In this document: positions 15,437 to 24,855 of the stretch, piece by piece
How positions within the stretch are numbered: the first letter of the stretch is position 1
Layout of the letters: the number at the start of each line of letters is the position of its first letter
NCBI RefSeq assembly: GCF_004023625.1
Contig: NZ_RPDJ01000011.1
Coordinates: forward strand, 186,001-250,000
DNA length: 64,000 bases
DNA from: Streptomyces cavernae
GTDB lineage: Bacteria; Actinomycetota; Actinomycetes; Streptomycetales; Streptomycetaceae
Direction of reading: 5' to 3'
The notes under the pieces: generated by a model
Seen by the model: the letters and a program-made list of their open reading frames with translations, nothing else
Database searches by the model: none
What the model was told of the DNA's origin: nothing
Made by a program: the position numbers and the translations under genes

Positions 15437-17347
15437 TCACATCCCGGAGGGATCCTGCGGGCCCCGCCCCGACAGAACCTCCCCGTAGGCCTGCATCAGG
15501 TCCGCAAGTCGAAGTGTCGACAAGTCGTCACGGGAAGGCGTGCCGGGGTACCCCATGAGCCGCAGGTCCCGGTACGCGCAGCTCTTCTCGTACAGCGTGC
15601 GCAGGAAGCGGCCGTTGCCGAGTTCGTCGATCCAGCCCTGGTCGACGACGTGGCCGCTGATCGAGCGGAGCTCGTCGAGCGCCTCCTCGTCCCAGACGTC
15701 ACCGTTCTCCGCCGCCAGCACCTCGCCGATCGCCGTCAGTTCGAGAGGACGGTACGAAGGGAAGTCGACCCGCGTCGTGAAGCGGGACGAGAGCCCGGGG
15801 TTGGCCGCCAGCAGGCGGTCCATGCCCTCCGGGTAACCCGCGAGGATGACCACGAGGTGGTCCCGGTTGTCCTCCGCCCGCTTCAGCAGCACCTGCAGCG
15901 CCTCATCGCCGTAGGCGTCGCCCTTGCCGTAGCCGGAGTTCGACAACGAGTACGCCTCGTCGACGAAGAGGACGCCCCCGATCGCCGAGTCGATCAGCTC
16001 GTTCGCCTTGACCGCCGTCTGCCCGAGGTATTCACCCACGAGATCGGACCGCTGCGCCTCGACCAGGTGGTCGCCGCCGAGCAGCCCGAGGGCGTAGAAC
16101 ACCCGGCCGAGGATGCGGGCGACCGTGGTCTTGCCCGTGCCGGACGGGCCCGAGAAGACGAAATGGCGCTTGGGGGGCTGCACCGGTAAGCCCTGGCCGG
16201 CCCGCAGCCGTGCCATGTTCAGTTGCGCGGAGAGCGCCTTCACCTGCCGCTTCACCGGTTCCAGGCCTACCATCCGCTCCAGCTCGGCCAGCGCCTGCTC
16301 CAGCAGGGCGGGGTCGGTCGGCCCGGTCGGCAGCGACTGCGTCGGCAGTACGTCCTTCGCCCGCACCGGGTCCCGCACCGGGTCGGCCTGAGCGGACTGT
16401 CCCCCCTGCGCGGCCTGCGACGACAGCGGCCCGGGCGGCGGCAGATCCGGCTCGGACAGCCTGAGGTCACGTCCCTCGCCGCCACCCGCGACGAACAGGG
16501 TGTCGATCCCGTCGGGGCCCTCCAGCACGTCCTGCCCGAGCCCGCTGAGCGAGATCGGCGCCAGATCGGTGCCGTCGTCGAATCCGTCGCCCTCGGCTAT
16601 CGCCGCGAGTCGCGCCGAAGTGTCCATGAACGCGGGGTCGACCCGGTGGACCGCCCGGTACAGCGGGAGGGCGGCGGCGGAGCGCCCCGTGCCCTCGTGC
16701 GCTCGCGCCAGCCAGTACCGCAGCTCCTTGCGCTGCGGCTGCTCACTGCGACAGCGCATCAGCGCGGCCGACAGCAGCGGTTCCGCCTGGCCGTACATCT
16801 CCAGGCGCACCCGGGCCATCCCACCGAAGAGTCCCGCCTCGATGCCCAGCATGGGGTCGTCGATCAGTGGATCGGTGTGCCGGACCAGCTGCTCCCAGTC
16901 CTTGACGAGGTAGGCACGGCACGCGTGCAGAAAGCGGACCTGGGGATCGGTGTCCACGGGCGGCAGCCCCGCGAGCGCCCGGTCCAGCTCCGGCACATGG
17001 CGGCCGTCGAGCCAGTGCGAGGCGTGCGCGAGCAGCAGGTCGCGCGGGCTCTCCAGCACCGGCTGCACCCACCAGCCGAGCCAGTACCAGGAGTTGAGGG
17101 TCCGCCGGTGCCGGGCGCGCTGCTCGCCGAACCGTTCCCGGTGCCGGAACATCCTGAGCAGGGCGGTCGTCGTGTCGACGCGCAGCGCGTGCAGCCCGAG
17201 CCAGCCGTCGGCCATGCCCGGATCCATCCGGACCGCCGCGCGGAACTCCTCCTCCGCCTGCGGATAGGCGCCCATGGTGTAGGCGTCGACCCCTCGCAGC
17301 CAGGCGAGGTCGGCCGGGGCGTCGGAGCCCTGCGTGCCGAAGTCCAT
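15437..17347 (-). CDS. EccA-like AAA ATPase with TPR domain
   Basis: 636 residues from ATG at 17347 (GGGGGAC upstream). Residues 1 to about 260 are TPR-like helices, about 300-345 a Pro/Gln-rich linker, and about 360-636 a CbxX/CfqX AAA domain with Walker A GPSGTGKTTVA (about 400-410), Walker B GGVLFVDEAYSL and the arginine-finger region NPGLSSRFTTRVDFPSY. This layout is that of EccA, the cytosolic ATPase of type VII (ESX) secretion. No ESX membrane component or WXG100 gene lies nearby, so a role in type VII secretion is only a family-based guess. It is convergent with the CNNM genes. Confidence 0.85.
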   Translation of the reverse strand: MDFGTQGSDAPADLAWLRGVDAYTMGAYPQAEEEFRAAVRMDPGMADGWLGLHALRVDTTTALLRMFRHRERFGEQRARHRRTLNSWYWLGWWVQPVLESPRDLLLAHASHWLDGRHVPELDRALAGLPPVDTDPQVRFLHACRAYLVKDWEQLVRHTDPLIDDPMLGIEAGLFGGMARVRLEMYGQAEPLLSAALMRCRSEQPQRKELRYWLARAHEGTGRSAAALPLYRAVHRVDPAFMDTSARLAAIAEGDGFDDGTDLAPISLSGLGQDVLEGPDGIDTLFVAGGGEGRDLRLSEPDLPPPGPLSSQAAQGGQSAQADPVRDPVRAKDVLPTQSLPTGPTDPALLEQALAELERMVGLEPVKRQVKALSAQLNMARLRAGQGLPVQPPKRHFVFSGPSGTGKTTVARILGRVFYALGLLGGDHLVEAQRSDLVGEYLGQTAVKANELIDSAIGGVLFVDEAYSLSNSGYGKGDAYGDEALQVLLKRAEDNRDHLVVILAGYPEGMDRLLAANPGLSSRFTTRVDFPSYRPLELTAIGEVLAAENGDVWDEEALDELRSISGHVVDQGWIDELGNGRFLRTLYEKSCAYRDLRLMGYPGTPSRDDLSTLRLADLMQAYGEVLSGRGPQDPSGM

Positions 17348-17779
17348 CACGTCCCCCACAAACCGTGCCCCCGTTGAATGCCGGGCGGGCCGGTGCCCGT
17401 CGGCAGCCTTCGTCGAACCGCTGTGCCGCGGACGGGAGTTGCTTCGGTGCGGTGAGCAGCCGTCCGAAGGTCGCACCGAGAGGCATCGTACCTGCGCGGC
17501 AGGCGTGGGCCGAAGGGTGCCGCAGGCCGGGTTCTCCGAGGTGGGCGCGGCCGGGACACGCTCGGCGCGGTGACCGAGGGTGAATAAACCGGGGCAGACG
17601 GCTTCCGGATAACACCCTGGAGGCAGAACGAAGCCCCCGATCACGGGGGAACAACCGGGGGCTTCGCGTATGCGGGCGGCTTCGAAGGCCGCACATTGAG
17701 AACGTAAGACCTGTAAGGCTTCCGGGTCAAGCCGAGTTGAAGGTATGGGGGAACTTCGTCCGCGAGGGTCTTCACGCGT
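17348..17779. other. Intergenic region between the EccA-like and kinase-like genes
   Basis: About 430 bp. It holds the kinase terminator at 17629-17666 and presumably the promoter of the EccA-like gene. Stretches near 17580-17600 and 17690-17740 are less GC-rich. No protein or RNA gene is supported. Confidence 0.4.
17629..17666 (-). terminator. Hairpin downstream of the kinase-like gene
   Basis: CGAAGCCCCCG (17629-17639) pairs with CGGGGGCTTCG (17656-17666). The left arm can alternatively pair with the nearer CACGGGGG (CCCCCG-ATCA-CGGGGG, 17634-17649), so two mutually exclusive hairpins are possible. It probably ends transcription of the leftward kinase gene before the EccA promoter. Confidence 0.6.
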
Positions 17780-18457
17780 TCAGCACACCGGCGACGGTCC
17801 GTCACGGTGTGTGACGGGATGGTCCGGTCCTGATGTACCAACAGGCCCCGGCAGCACCACATAACCTTCTGGTCCCTGCAGCACCAGATGGTCGGCGAAG
17901 GGGCGCGAGGGGTCCTCGGTGAAATGCCGACGCTCCTCGGCCACCCAGCCCCGCCAGAAGTCATCCAGCTGAGGGCCGTCCCGCCGGCGCCCCCGCGCCC
18001 AGGCCTCCTGGTCGGGCAGCTCCATCCACAGCAACCGGGCGAGATGGGGCCGCAGCGCCGCGCGGCCCGCGCCGACGCCCTCCACCACCACGACGGGCGC
18101 GGCCGGGAGCGCGCGGGCCGTACCGAAGTCACGGGCGTTCCAGTCGTACGGCCGGTACCACGCGGTCTCGCCACGGTGCAGCGGCTCGATCACCTCGGTC
18201 AGCAGCCGCTCGGTCCAGGCGAAGAACTCCTCGTGCGTGGCGATGTCGTCGAGATGCAGCACGGGCGCACCGCCGAGGGCCGCGGCCAACTGCCCGGCGA
18301 ACGTGGTCTTCCCCGATCCGGCGTGGCCGTCGACGCCGACGAGGCGGACGGGGCCGCAGGACGGCGGCAGCAGGCGCAGGTGGCGGGCCAGTTCGCGAAT
18401 GGTGGTTCCCGGGGGTGCGGTCCGGATCGGCCTAGGTGACGGCCCTGTTCCGGTCTC
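17780..18457 (-). CDS. Uridine-kinase-like P-loop protein; start codon unclear
   Basis: The open frame reads ...RELARHLRLLPPSCGPVRLVGVDGHAGSGKTTFAGQLAAALGGAPVLHLDDI..., with a clear Walker A (GHAGSGKT) and the LLTEVIEPLHRGETAWYRPYDW and VVVVEGVGAGRAALRP segments of streptomycete uridine-kinase-like proteins, which phosphorylate nucleosides. The first ATG in frame (18289) lies after the P-loop, and no ATG, GTG or TTG exists between the P-loop and the in-frame TGA at 18458-18460. Only ATT 18400, ATC 18427 or CTG codons are available, or a frameshift joins it to the ATG at 18461 one base out of frame. The coordinates give the whole open frame. Confidence 0.65.
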   Translation of the reverse strand, partial: ETGTGPSPRPIRTAPPGTTIRELARHLRLLPPSCGPVRLVGVDGHAGSGKTTFAGQLAAALGGAPVLHLDDIATHEEFFAWTERLLTEVIEPLHRGETAWYRPYDWNARDFGTARALPAAPVVVVEGVGAGRAALRPHLARLLWMELPDQEAWARGRRRDGPQLDDFWRGWVAEERRHFTEDPSRPFADHLVLQGPEGYVVLPGPVGTSGPDHPVTHRDGPSPVC

Positions 18458-18515
18458 TCATTCTACGGGGGCGGTGCGCGGCTCCCGGTCGGCCGTACCA
18501 GGTCAGGTTCACATC

Positions 18516-18531
18516 AATGGTCCCAACCAAT
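18516..18531. promoter_or_regulatory. Inverted repeat resembling the chitinase operator
   Basis: AATGGTCCCAACCAAT contains TGGT-N4-ACCA, the same half-site layout as in the chitinase promoter of this window (22945-22956). It lies about 115 bp before the C39 peptidase start, in the divergent promoter region. Shared control is only a suggestion. Confidence 0.3.
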
Positions 18532-18644
18532 ATCGGTGGGCGTGTGCGGGCCCGGGGTGCTGGCAGAAGTCCCGCTCCGGCGTCCATAGTTGCCCCACAA
18601 CGCGCGCCTGAAGATCCTTCCGGACTAATGGGGGTCACCCGCTC

Positions 18645-20075
18645 ATGACCAGAGCACAACCGCCGTCCCGCAGAACCGTGCTGGCCGCCGCGATCACCGT
18701 CGCGGCGGCCGGCACCACCGGGACCGCCGCCGCGAGCACGGGCACAGCCGCCGCCGGCGGCACCGGTACCGTCGTCGGCCCGACCGGAACGGCCGCCGCG
18801 AGCGCCGCGGGGCGAGCCACCGGTCCCTCGCGGAAAGCCGTTCCCCACCCCGTGGACAACCGTGCATGGACCTCGTACGCCGACTGGCGTTCCGGCAGCG
18901 CCGAGGGCACCCGTGCGGTGGCGGCGCTCCGCCCCGGCCTGGTGATCGGCAGACCGGCCGGCACCACCGAATACTCCGATCCGCACACCGGAACCACCGC
19001 CACCTGGGAGTACGCCCGCTGGACCTCCCCGGTGCACCGGCTCAGGGTCCCCGCGGCCGAGGTCATCGCCTCCTGGAACGCGCACACCCCGCCCGGCACC
19101 TGGCTGCAGGTCGATCTGCGCGGCACCTACTCCGACGGCACGGAAACCCCGTGGTACGTGATGGGCCGCTGGGCCTCCGGCGACGAGGACATCAAGCGGA
19201 CCTCGGTCGACGACCAGTCGGACGGCAAGAGCGACATCTGGACCGACACCTTCGCCATCAGTGATCCGGCCTCGGGGCTGCGCCTCGTCTCGTACCGGCT
19301 GCGGCTGACGCTCCACCGCCGGCCCGGCAGTGCGGCCACGCCCAGGGTCTGGCGGCTCGGTGCGATGGGCTCCGACATCCCGGACCGCTTCACCGTTCCG
19401 GCCTCCACGCCACGACTGGCCCGGGAACTCGTCGTCCCGCGCTACTCGCAGGAGATCCACATCGGCCAGTACCCGGAGTACGACAACGGCGGAGAGGCCT
19501 GGTGCAGCCCCACCTCCTCGCAGATGATCATCGAGTACTGGGGCCGGCGGCCCACCGCCGCGGACCTGTCCTGGGTGAACCCCGCCTACGCCGACCCGCA
19601 GGTGTGCCACGCGGCCCGCTTCACCTACGACTACCAGTACGGCGGCTGTGGCAACTGGCCGTTCAACTCCGCCTACGCGGCCACGTACCGGGACCTCCAG
19701 GGTGTGGTCACCCGGCTCGGCTCGCTCGCCGACCTGGAGACGCTGATCGCCGCCGGGATCCCCGCCATAACGTCCCAGTCGTTCCTCAAGACCGAACTGA
19801 CCGGGGCCGGTTACGGCACTTCCGGCCATCTCATGACCGTCATCGGCTTCACCGCCGAGGGTGACGTAATCGCCAACGATCCCGCTTCACCCAATAACGA
19901 TGCGGTCCGCCGCGTTTACAACCGTCGCGAATGGGAGACCATCTGGCTCCGGACCAAGAGGTACAACGCGAGCGGCAAGATCGTCTCCGGCACCGGAGGC
20001 GTCTGCTACCTGTACTTCCCGGCTCAGCCCTCCGCGCGTCAGCGCGCTGCGCTGGCGGCGGTGGGCATCCGCTGA
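18645..20075 (+). CDS. Secreted C39-like cysteine peptidase, Tat-exported
   Basis: 476 residues from ATG. The N-terminus SRRTVLAAAITVAAAG is a twin-arginine signal, followed by an Ala/Gly/Thr-rich stretch to about residue 65. The middle (about 70-255) is a beta-rich domain without a name that I recognise (WTSPVHRLRVPAAEVIASWNA). The C-terminal part (about 260-476) is a peptidase C39-like domain: GGEAWCSPTSSQMIIEYWG with the nucleophilic Cys, GTSGHLMTVIGF with the His, and VIANDPAS with the Asp. Unlike bacteriocin-processing C39 domains it stands alone, with no ABC transporter. It probably cleaves extracellular peptides or wall proteins; the substrate is unknown. Confidence 0.85.
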   Translation: MTRAQPPSRRTVLAAAITVAAAGTTGTAAASTGTAAAGGTGTVVGPTGTAAASAAGRATGPSRKAVPHPVDNRAWTSYADWRSGSAEGTRAVAALRPGLVIGRPAGTTEYSDPHTGTTATWEYARWTSPVHRLRVPAAEVIASWNAHTPPGTWLQVDLRGTYSDGTETPWYVMGRWASGDEDIKRTSVDDQSDGKSDIWTDTFAISDPASGLRLVSYRLRLTLHRRPGSAATPRVWRLGAMGSDIPDRFTVPASTPRLARELVVPRYSQEIHIGQYPEYDNGGEAWCSPTSSQMIIEYWGRRPTAADLSWVNPAYADPQVCHAARFTYDYQYGGCGNWPFNSAYAATYRDLQGVVTRLGSLADLETLIAAGIPAITSQSFLKTELTGAGYGTSGHLMTVIGFTAEGDVIANDPASPNNDAVRRVYNRREWETIWLRTKRYNASGKIVSGTGGVCYLYFPAQPSARQRAALAAVGIR

Positions 20076-20084
20076 GCCCGGGAA

Positions 20085-20120
20085 AAGGACGGCCCCTCTC
20101 CTCCGAGGGGGGCCGTCCTT
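20085..20120 (+). terminator. Terminator with a partial duplication
   Basis: AAGGACGGCCCC (20085-20096) pairs with GGGGCCGTCCTT (20109-20120), a 12-bp stem right after the C39 peptidase stop. The loop and right arm are then repeated almost exactly at about 20124-20150 (ctctcctccgagggggccg), so the left arm can pair with either copy. Confidence 0.8.
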
Positions 20121-20334
20121 CGCTCTCCTCCGAGGGGGCCGTCCTTCGCTGCGATCCCTCCGCCTTGACCCCTGTTCATCCGGATTGATGCAAATTCGTT
20201 CACCTTGACCAAGTACGTCCGGGATTGGCGCGGGTTTGTCCGGCGTGACCAAGCTCTCGTCCACGTCCGAGCATGTCGTGGCAAAGTGGTCGAAGCGGCG
20301 GGGGAGTCCACTGCGAGACGACTGTGAGCGAGGC

Positions 20335-20484
20335 ATGACCACGATCTCCGCCATCGGCGCCCGTGTCCGAGCACGTACCGGCGGCCCCGACGACGACCGC
20401 GGCCACCGGATCCTGGAGCATCTCCTGGGCTGGACCCTCGTCGTCGTCCTCGCGATGTTCGTCACCCGGGCCGGATGGCTGTGA
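20335..20484 (+). CDS. Small single-pass membrane protein
   Basis: 49 residues from ATG at 20335: a charged N-terminal part (RARTGGPDDDRGHRILEHLL) and one hydrophobic helix (GWTLVVVLAMFVTRAG) ending at the C-terminus. The codon pattern is that of a Streptomyces gene. The ribosome-binding site is weak (GAGCGAGG very close to the ATG), and in-frame upstream starts (GTG 20245, TTG 20236) cannot be excluded. It precedes the TetR gene by 100 bp. No function can be named. Confidence 0.5.
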   Translation: MTTISAIGARVRARTGGPDDDRGHRILEHLLGWTLVVVLAMFVTRAGWL

Positions 20485-20584
20485 TCCTTCTGCGCCGCTG
20501 GGGCCGTGGCTTGTTCTGACCCTCCCTCAGTTGCGGCTGACATACTACCGGTGTCCCCCACACGGCAGCAGAGTTGGTCCGGAA

Positions 20585-21472
20585 TTGAGCAGTGGTCAAC
20601 AGCGTGGGGTCGGCCGCCCGCAGTCGCGCGGCACCGACCGATCCCTGGCGCGCCGCGCCGAACTCATCGCCATCGGACGGAAGTTGTTCACGGACACCTC
20701 CTACGACGCGCTCTCGATGGACGACATCGCCAAGCAAGCGCGGGTCGCCAAGGGGCTGATCTACTACTACTTCAAGTCCAAGCGCGGCTACTACCTGGCG
20801 ATCATCGAGGACTCCGTCGACGAGTTGGTCTCCCGTGCCGCCGGCAGCACCGAACTCCCGCCCCACGAACGGGTGCACCGCACCATCGACGGCTATCTGC
20901 GGTATGCCGAGCACCACCAGGCCGCCTACCGCACGATCATCACCGGCGGCGTCGGCTTCGACGCCGAGGTGCACGCCATCCGGGAAGGAGTGCGCGAGGC
21001 GATCATCGGGGCGATCGCGGAGGGAGCCTGGGGTTCCCCGGTCTTCGGGCCGGGCGGCCCGGACCGCGGGGGAGAGAACCCGAACGGGATACCCGCGGTG
21101 GCGCGGCTGGCACTGCTCGGCTGGCTGTGCAGTGTCGAGGGGATCACGCTGGACTGGATCGGCCACCAGGACCCGCCCCGTGACACCGTCCGGAGGCTGC
21201 TGGCGCGCACGCTGCGGATGACGCTGCGGACCATCGAGGAGTTCGAGCCGGACTTCCCGGTACCGCCGCGCGGGGAGCCGGGGCCGGTCGGCACCCGGCG
21301 TCTGGAATCGGAGCGGACGGGTCTGGAGCGGACAGGCCCGGAGCGGACAGGCCCGCAACGCACGCGCCACCCGGGGCCCGCGGGTCCCGCGCGGCGCGTC
21401 GGTGCGACCGGTTCCGAGCTTGGGGTGGGGGTCCGGCGTCCCCCACCCCAAGGTCCTGGGGAACGGCGCTAG
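20585..21472 (+). CDS. TetR-family regulator with a repeat-extended tail
   Basis: 295 residues from TTG at 20585, the only in-frame start near the domain. Residues about 25-70 form the TetR helix-turn-helix (ELIAIGRKLFTDTSYDALSMDDIAKQARVAKGLIYYYFKSKRGYYLAIIED). The ligand domain runs to about residue 225 (FEPDFPVPP). After that the tail is Arg/Pro/Gly-rich with SERTGLERTGPERTG, encoded by three 15-bp repeats (21309-21353), and it runs through a 13-bp terminator-like hairpin before the stop. The normal stop seems to have been lost. Ligand and target are unknown. Confidence 0.8.
   Translation: MSSGQQRGVGRPQSRGTDRSLARRAELIAIGRKLFTDTSYDALSMDDIAKQARVAKGLIYYYFKSKRGYYLAIIEDSVDELVSRAAGSTELPPHERVHRTIDGYLRYAEHHQAAYRTIITGGVGFDAEVHAIREGVREAIIGAIAEGAWGSPVFGPGGPDRGGENPNGIPAVARLALLGWLCSVEGITLDWIGHQDPPRDTVRRLLARTLRMTLRTIEEFEPDFPVPPRGEPGPVGTRRLESERTGLERTGPERTGPQRTRHPGPAGPARRVGATGSELGVGVRRPPPQGPGERR
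21419..21452 (+). terminator. Terminator-like hairpin inside the end of the TetR gene
   Basis: CTTGGGGTGGGGG (21419-21431) pairs perfectly with CCCCCACCCCAAG (21440-21452) across an 8-nt loop. It lies about 20 bp before the TetR stop codon, so ribosomes must read through it. Confidence 0.65.
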
Positions 21473-21523
21473 TGCTCCGGCAGGCAACGTTTGCGCGACG
21501 GGCGAACGGTGCCTGCCGGGGCG

Positions 21524-21527
<4 letters not shown>
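21471..21527. repeat. Terminator-repeat copy 1 (between TetR and chitinase)
   Basis: An imperfect 17-bp hairpin (21479-21495 with 21501-21517, both arms carrying GGCAGGC/GCCTGCC) sits between the convergent TetR and chitinase stops. The left 24 nt (21471-21494) match 61571-61594 at 23 positions, and both copies end in GGGGCGCTAG, whose CTA is the stop codon of a leftward gene. It most likely works as a bidirectional terminator. Confidence 0.75.
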
Positions 21528-22777
<1,250 letters not shown>

Positions 22778-22914
22778 CGTGTCTCCTCGTGGGGGAGGGA
22801 GAGTGGGGGAGTGGTGCCGTCGACCTGCTGCGCCCCTCCGTGTCCGCTCCTGGCAGGGCTGCGCTTGCGACAAGGCTGTGCACTTGGCATGAACACGGAG
22901 GGGTGCCTGCCGGA

Positions 22915-22956
22915 ACTGTAGGAGGACTAGACCACAGCGGTCAATGGTTCGTACCA
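22915..22956 (-). promoter_or_regulatory. Chitinase promoter with paired operator sites
   Basis: On the minus strand: TTGACC (-35; 22939-22944) and TACAGT (-10; 22915-22920) with an 18-bp spacer. TGGTACGAACCA (22945-22956) lies just upstream of the -35, and TGTGGTCTAGTCC (22924-22936) in the spacer. Both resemble the TGGTCTAGACCA core of DasR sites and the 12-bp repeats of known Streptomyces chitinase promoters. The expected effect is repression relieved by chitin-derived sugars. Confidence 0.7.
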
Positions 22957-23051
22957 ATCCGGCGCGCGCTCCGCCCGCCGAGCGGGCATACTCACAGCGC
23001 CACCCTCGGAAGGGAGCTTTTCGCGCGAGAGGCTTCCGGAAGGGAGCCGTC

Positions 23052-24221
23052 ATGCACCGCGCCCCACGGCCGGTGGACCGTGAGCCGCTCACGCCCGAGA
23101 CCCGGGACCTGTTCTCACTCGTCCGTGAACTCGCGCGGCGGGAGATCGCCCCGCGGGCCGCCGAGGAGGAGGACGCCGGCCGCTTCCCCCGGGAACTGTT
23201 CCGTCTGCTCTCCGAGGCGGGACTGCTCGGCCTCCCGTACGGCTCCGCCCTCGGTGGCGGCGACCAGCCGTACGAGATCTACCTCCAGGTCCTCGAAGAG
23301 CTGGCCGCGGCCCGGCTGACCGTCGGCCTGGGTGTCAGCGTGCACACGCTCTCCTGCCATGCGCTCGCCCACTACGGCACCGAGGAGCAGCGGGCGCTAC
23401 GGCTGCCGGGCATGCTCGGCGGCGGACTGCTCGGCGCCTACTGCCTGTCCGAACCCGCCTCGGGATCGGATGCCGCATCCCTGCGCACGAGAGCGGTACG
23501 GGACGGCGACCACTGGATGATCACCGGTACCAAGGCCTGGACCACACACGGCGGGATCGCCGACTTCTACACCGTCTTCGCCCGCACCGGCGACGAGGGG
23601 CCCCGCGGCATCACCGCGTTCCTGGTGCCCGGGGACGCGGAGGGGCTGAACGCCGCACCACCCGAGAGGAAGATGGGACTGAAGGGCTCGCCCACGGCGC
23701 AAGTCACCTTTGACGGTGTGCGGGTCGCCGACGACCGGCGCATCGGCGAGGAGGGGCAGGGCTTCGCGATCGCGCTCTCGGCGCTGGACTCCGGGCGGCT
23801 CGGCATCGCGGCGTGCGCGATCGGGGTCGCCCAGGCGGCACTGGAAGAGGCGGTCGGCTACGCCACCGGACGCGAGCAGTTCGGGCGGCCCATCGCCCAC
23901 TTCCAGGGACTGCGGTTCATGCTCGCCGACATGGCCACACAGATCGCGGCGGGCCGCGCGCTGTATCTCGCCGCGGCCCGGTCGCGCGACGCGCGCCGAC
24001 CGTTCGTCGAACAGGCGGCCATGGCCAAGGTGCTGTGCACCGACACCGCCATGAGGGTCACCACCGACGCCGTGCAGATGCTCGGCGGCTACGGCTACAC
24101 GGCGGACTTCCCCGTCGAGCGCTATATGCGCGAGGCCAAGGCGCTGCAGATCGTCGAGGGCACCAATCAGATCCAGCGGATGGTCATCGCCCGTCACCTC
24201 GTGGGTCCCGACTCGCGCTGA
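23052..24221 (+). CDS. Acyl-CoA dehydrogenase
   Basis: 389 residues from ATG at 23052, with GAAGGGAG upstream. All acyl-CoA dehydrogenase blocks are present: an N-terminal helical domain, YCLSEPASGSDAASLRTRA and WITGTKAWTTHGG-like FAD-contacting strands (here WMITGTKAWTTHGG), RKMGLKGSPTAQVTFDGVRV, and a C-terminal helical domain with GREQFGRPIAHFQGLRFMLADM and MLGGYGYTADFPVERYMREAKALQIVEGTNQIQR. The last motif carries the catalytic-base Glu (VEGTNQ). It oxidises an acyl-CoA to the 2-enoyl-CoA using FAD; chain specificity is not deducible. The 3' end overlaps the convergent small gene by 38 bp. Confidence 0.93.
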   Translation: MHRAPRPVDREPLTPETRDLFSLVRELARREIAPRAAEEEDAGRFPRELFRLLSEAGLLGLPYGSALGGGDQPYEIYLQVLEELAAARLTVGLGVSVHTLSCHALAHYGTEEQRALRLPGMLGGGLLGAYCLSEPASGSDAASLRTRAVRDGDHWMITGTKAWTTHGGIADFYTVFARTGDEGPRGITAFLVPGDAEGLNAAPPERKMGLKGSPTAQVTFDGVRVADDRRIGEEGQGFAIALSALDSGRLGIAACAIGVAQAALEEAVGYATGREQFGRPIAHFQGLRFMLADMATQIAAGRALYLAAARSRDARRPFVEQAAMAKVLCTDTAMRVTTDAVQMLGGYGYTADFPVERYMREAKALQIVEGTNQIQRMVIARHLVGPDSR

Positions 24222-24432
24222 TCGTGCCGACCCCGACCGGCGGCGCCGTCAGCCGGGCCCATTCCGGGTCGTGACGGCCCGGCAGGGTCCTGCCGCGTTC
24301 GGCCCAGACGCGCATGAGGGCCCGGTAGATCGGAGGGTCCAGATACGGACGGGCCAACTGCTGGCGGGGTGGCGGAACCGATTCTGCGAAGGGCCGGAAC
24401 AACTGCCCGGTGGTCGCGTACGTAAGGGTCAT
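24184..24432 (-). CDS. Conserved small protein of unknown function
   Basis: 82 residues from ATG at 24432: MTLTYATTGQLFRPFAESVP, then PPPRQQLARPYLDPPIYRAL and GRTLPGRHDPEWARL. Codon use is normal for the organism, and the Pro/Arg composition does not look like an antisense artefact. I believe similar short proteins occur in other streptomycetes, from memory only. The 3' end overlaps the acyl-CoA dehydrogenase by 38 bp tail to tail. No membrane segment, signal or motif is visible, so no function is assigned. Confidence 0.5.
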   Translation of the reverse strand: MTLTYATTGQLFRPFAESVPPPRQQLARPYLDPPIYRALMRVWAERGRTLPGRHDPEWARLTAPPVGVGTISASRDPRGDGR

Positions 24433-24751
24433 ACCGGGGCAACGCGCTGATGCGGCGACAGGTCACCCCGGTTGTGAATCGACCGTCAGTTCGTGGTCTG
24501 CTCCGGGCGGTGGCCCGGTCACACCGGACCCGCACCACGACGGCGTACGGGCCGTGGTGCAGGGCGGTTGCCAGGATCGACCCGGATCTCACCCCGGTCT
24601 TCGGGGCGGACGGTCTTCGCAGACCGGCAGTCTCCGGAGTCTCTGGAGGTCCACGGTCTCCGCGGATCCACAGACTTCGGGGCCCGGAGGCCGTCCGGAG
24701 ACTCAACGGGCGTCCAGAAGTTCAGGGGGCTGAACCGCTCGGCGGTCAGCC
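24433..24751. other. Intergenic region with small hairpins
   Basis: No gene is supported. It contains short TTCG-centred dyads such as GGTCTTCGCAGACC near 24610 and several ggtctccg/agtctccg motifs between 24600 and 24690. It probably carries the promoter of the small gene ending at 24184. Confidence 0.35.
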
Positions 24752-24855
24752 GGCCTGACGGCGGTATCGGGTCACGCGGCCGGACAACGGTATCGGTTCA
24801 CGCTGCCTGGCGGCGGAGTCGGTTCACGCGGCCTGGCGGCTGGGGCGGCTCGCGC
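24752..24855. repeat. Four imperfect 26-bp tandem repeats
   Basis: Units start at 24752, 24778, 24804 and 24830, each close to ggcctggcggcggtatcggt followed by tcacgc; a partial fifth follows. The array crosses the stop codon of the leftward gene at 24824 and encodes that protein's last residues. Confidence 0.85.

Noticed and set aside
15437..17347. Type VII secretion locus
   Set aside because: Only the EccA-like ATPase is present; no EccB, EccC, EccD or WXG100 gene lies in the window.
17629..17745. tRNA-like fold around the kinase terminator
   Set aside because: No acceptor stem with a T-loop GTTCRA motif at the right distance; the pairing is that of a terminator.
24752..24855. CRISPR array
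   Set aside because: The 26-bp units are directly adjacent with no unique spacers. The same holds for the other tandem arrays, and no cas gene is present.
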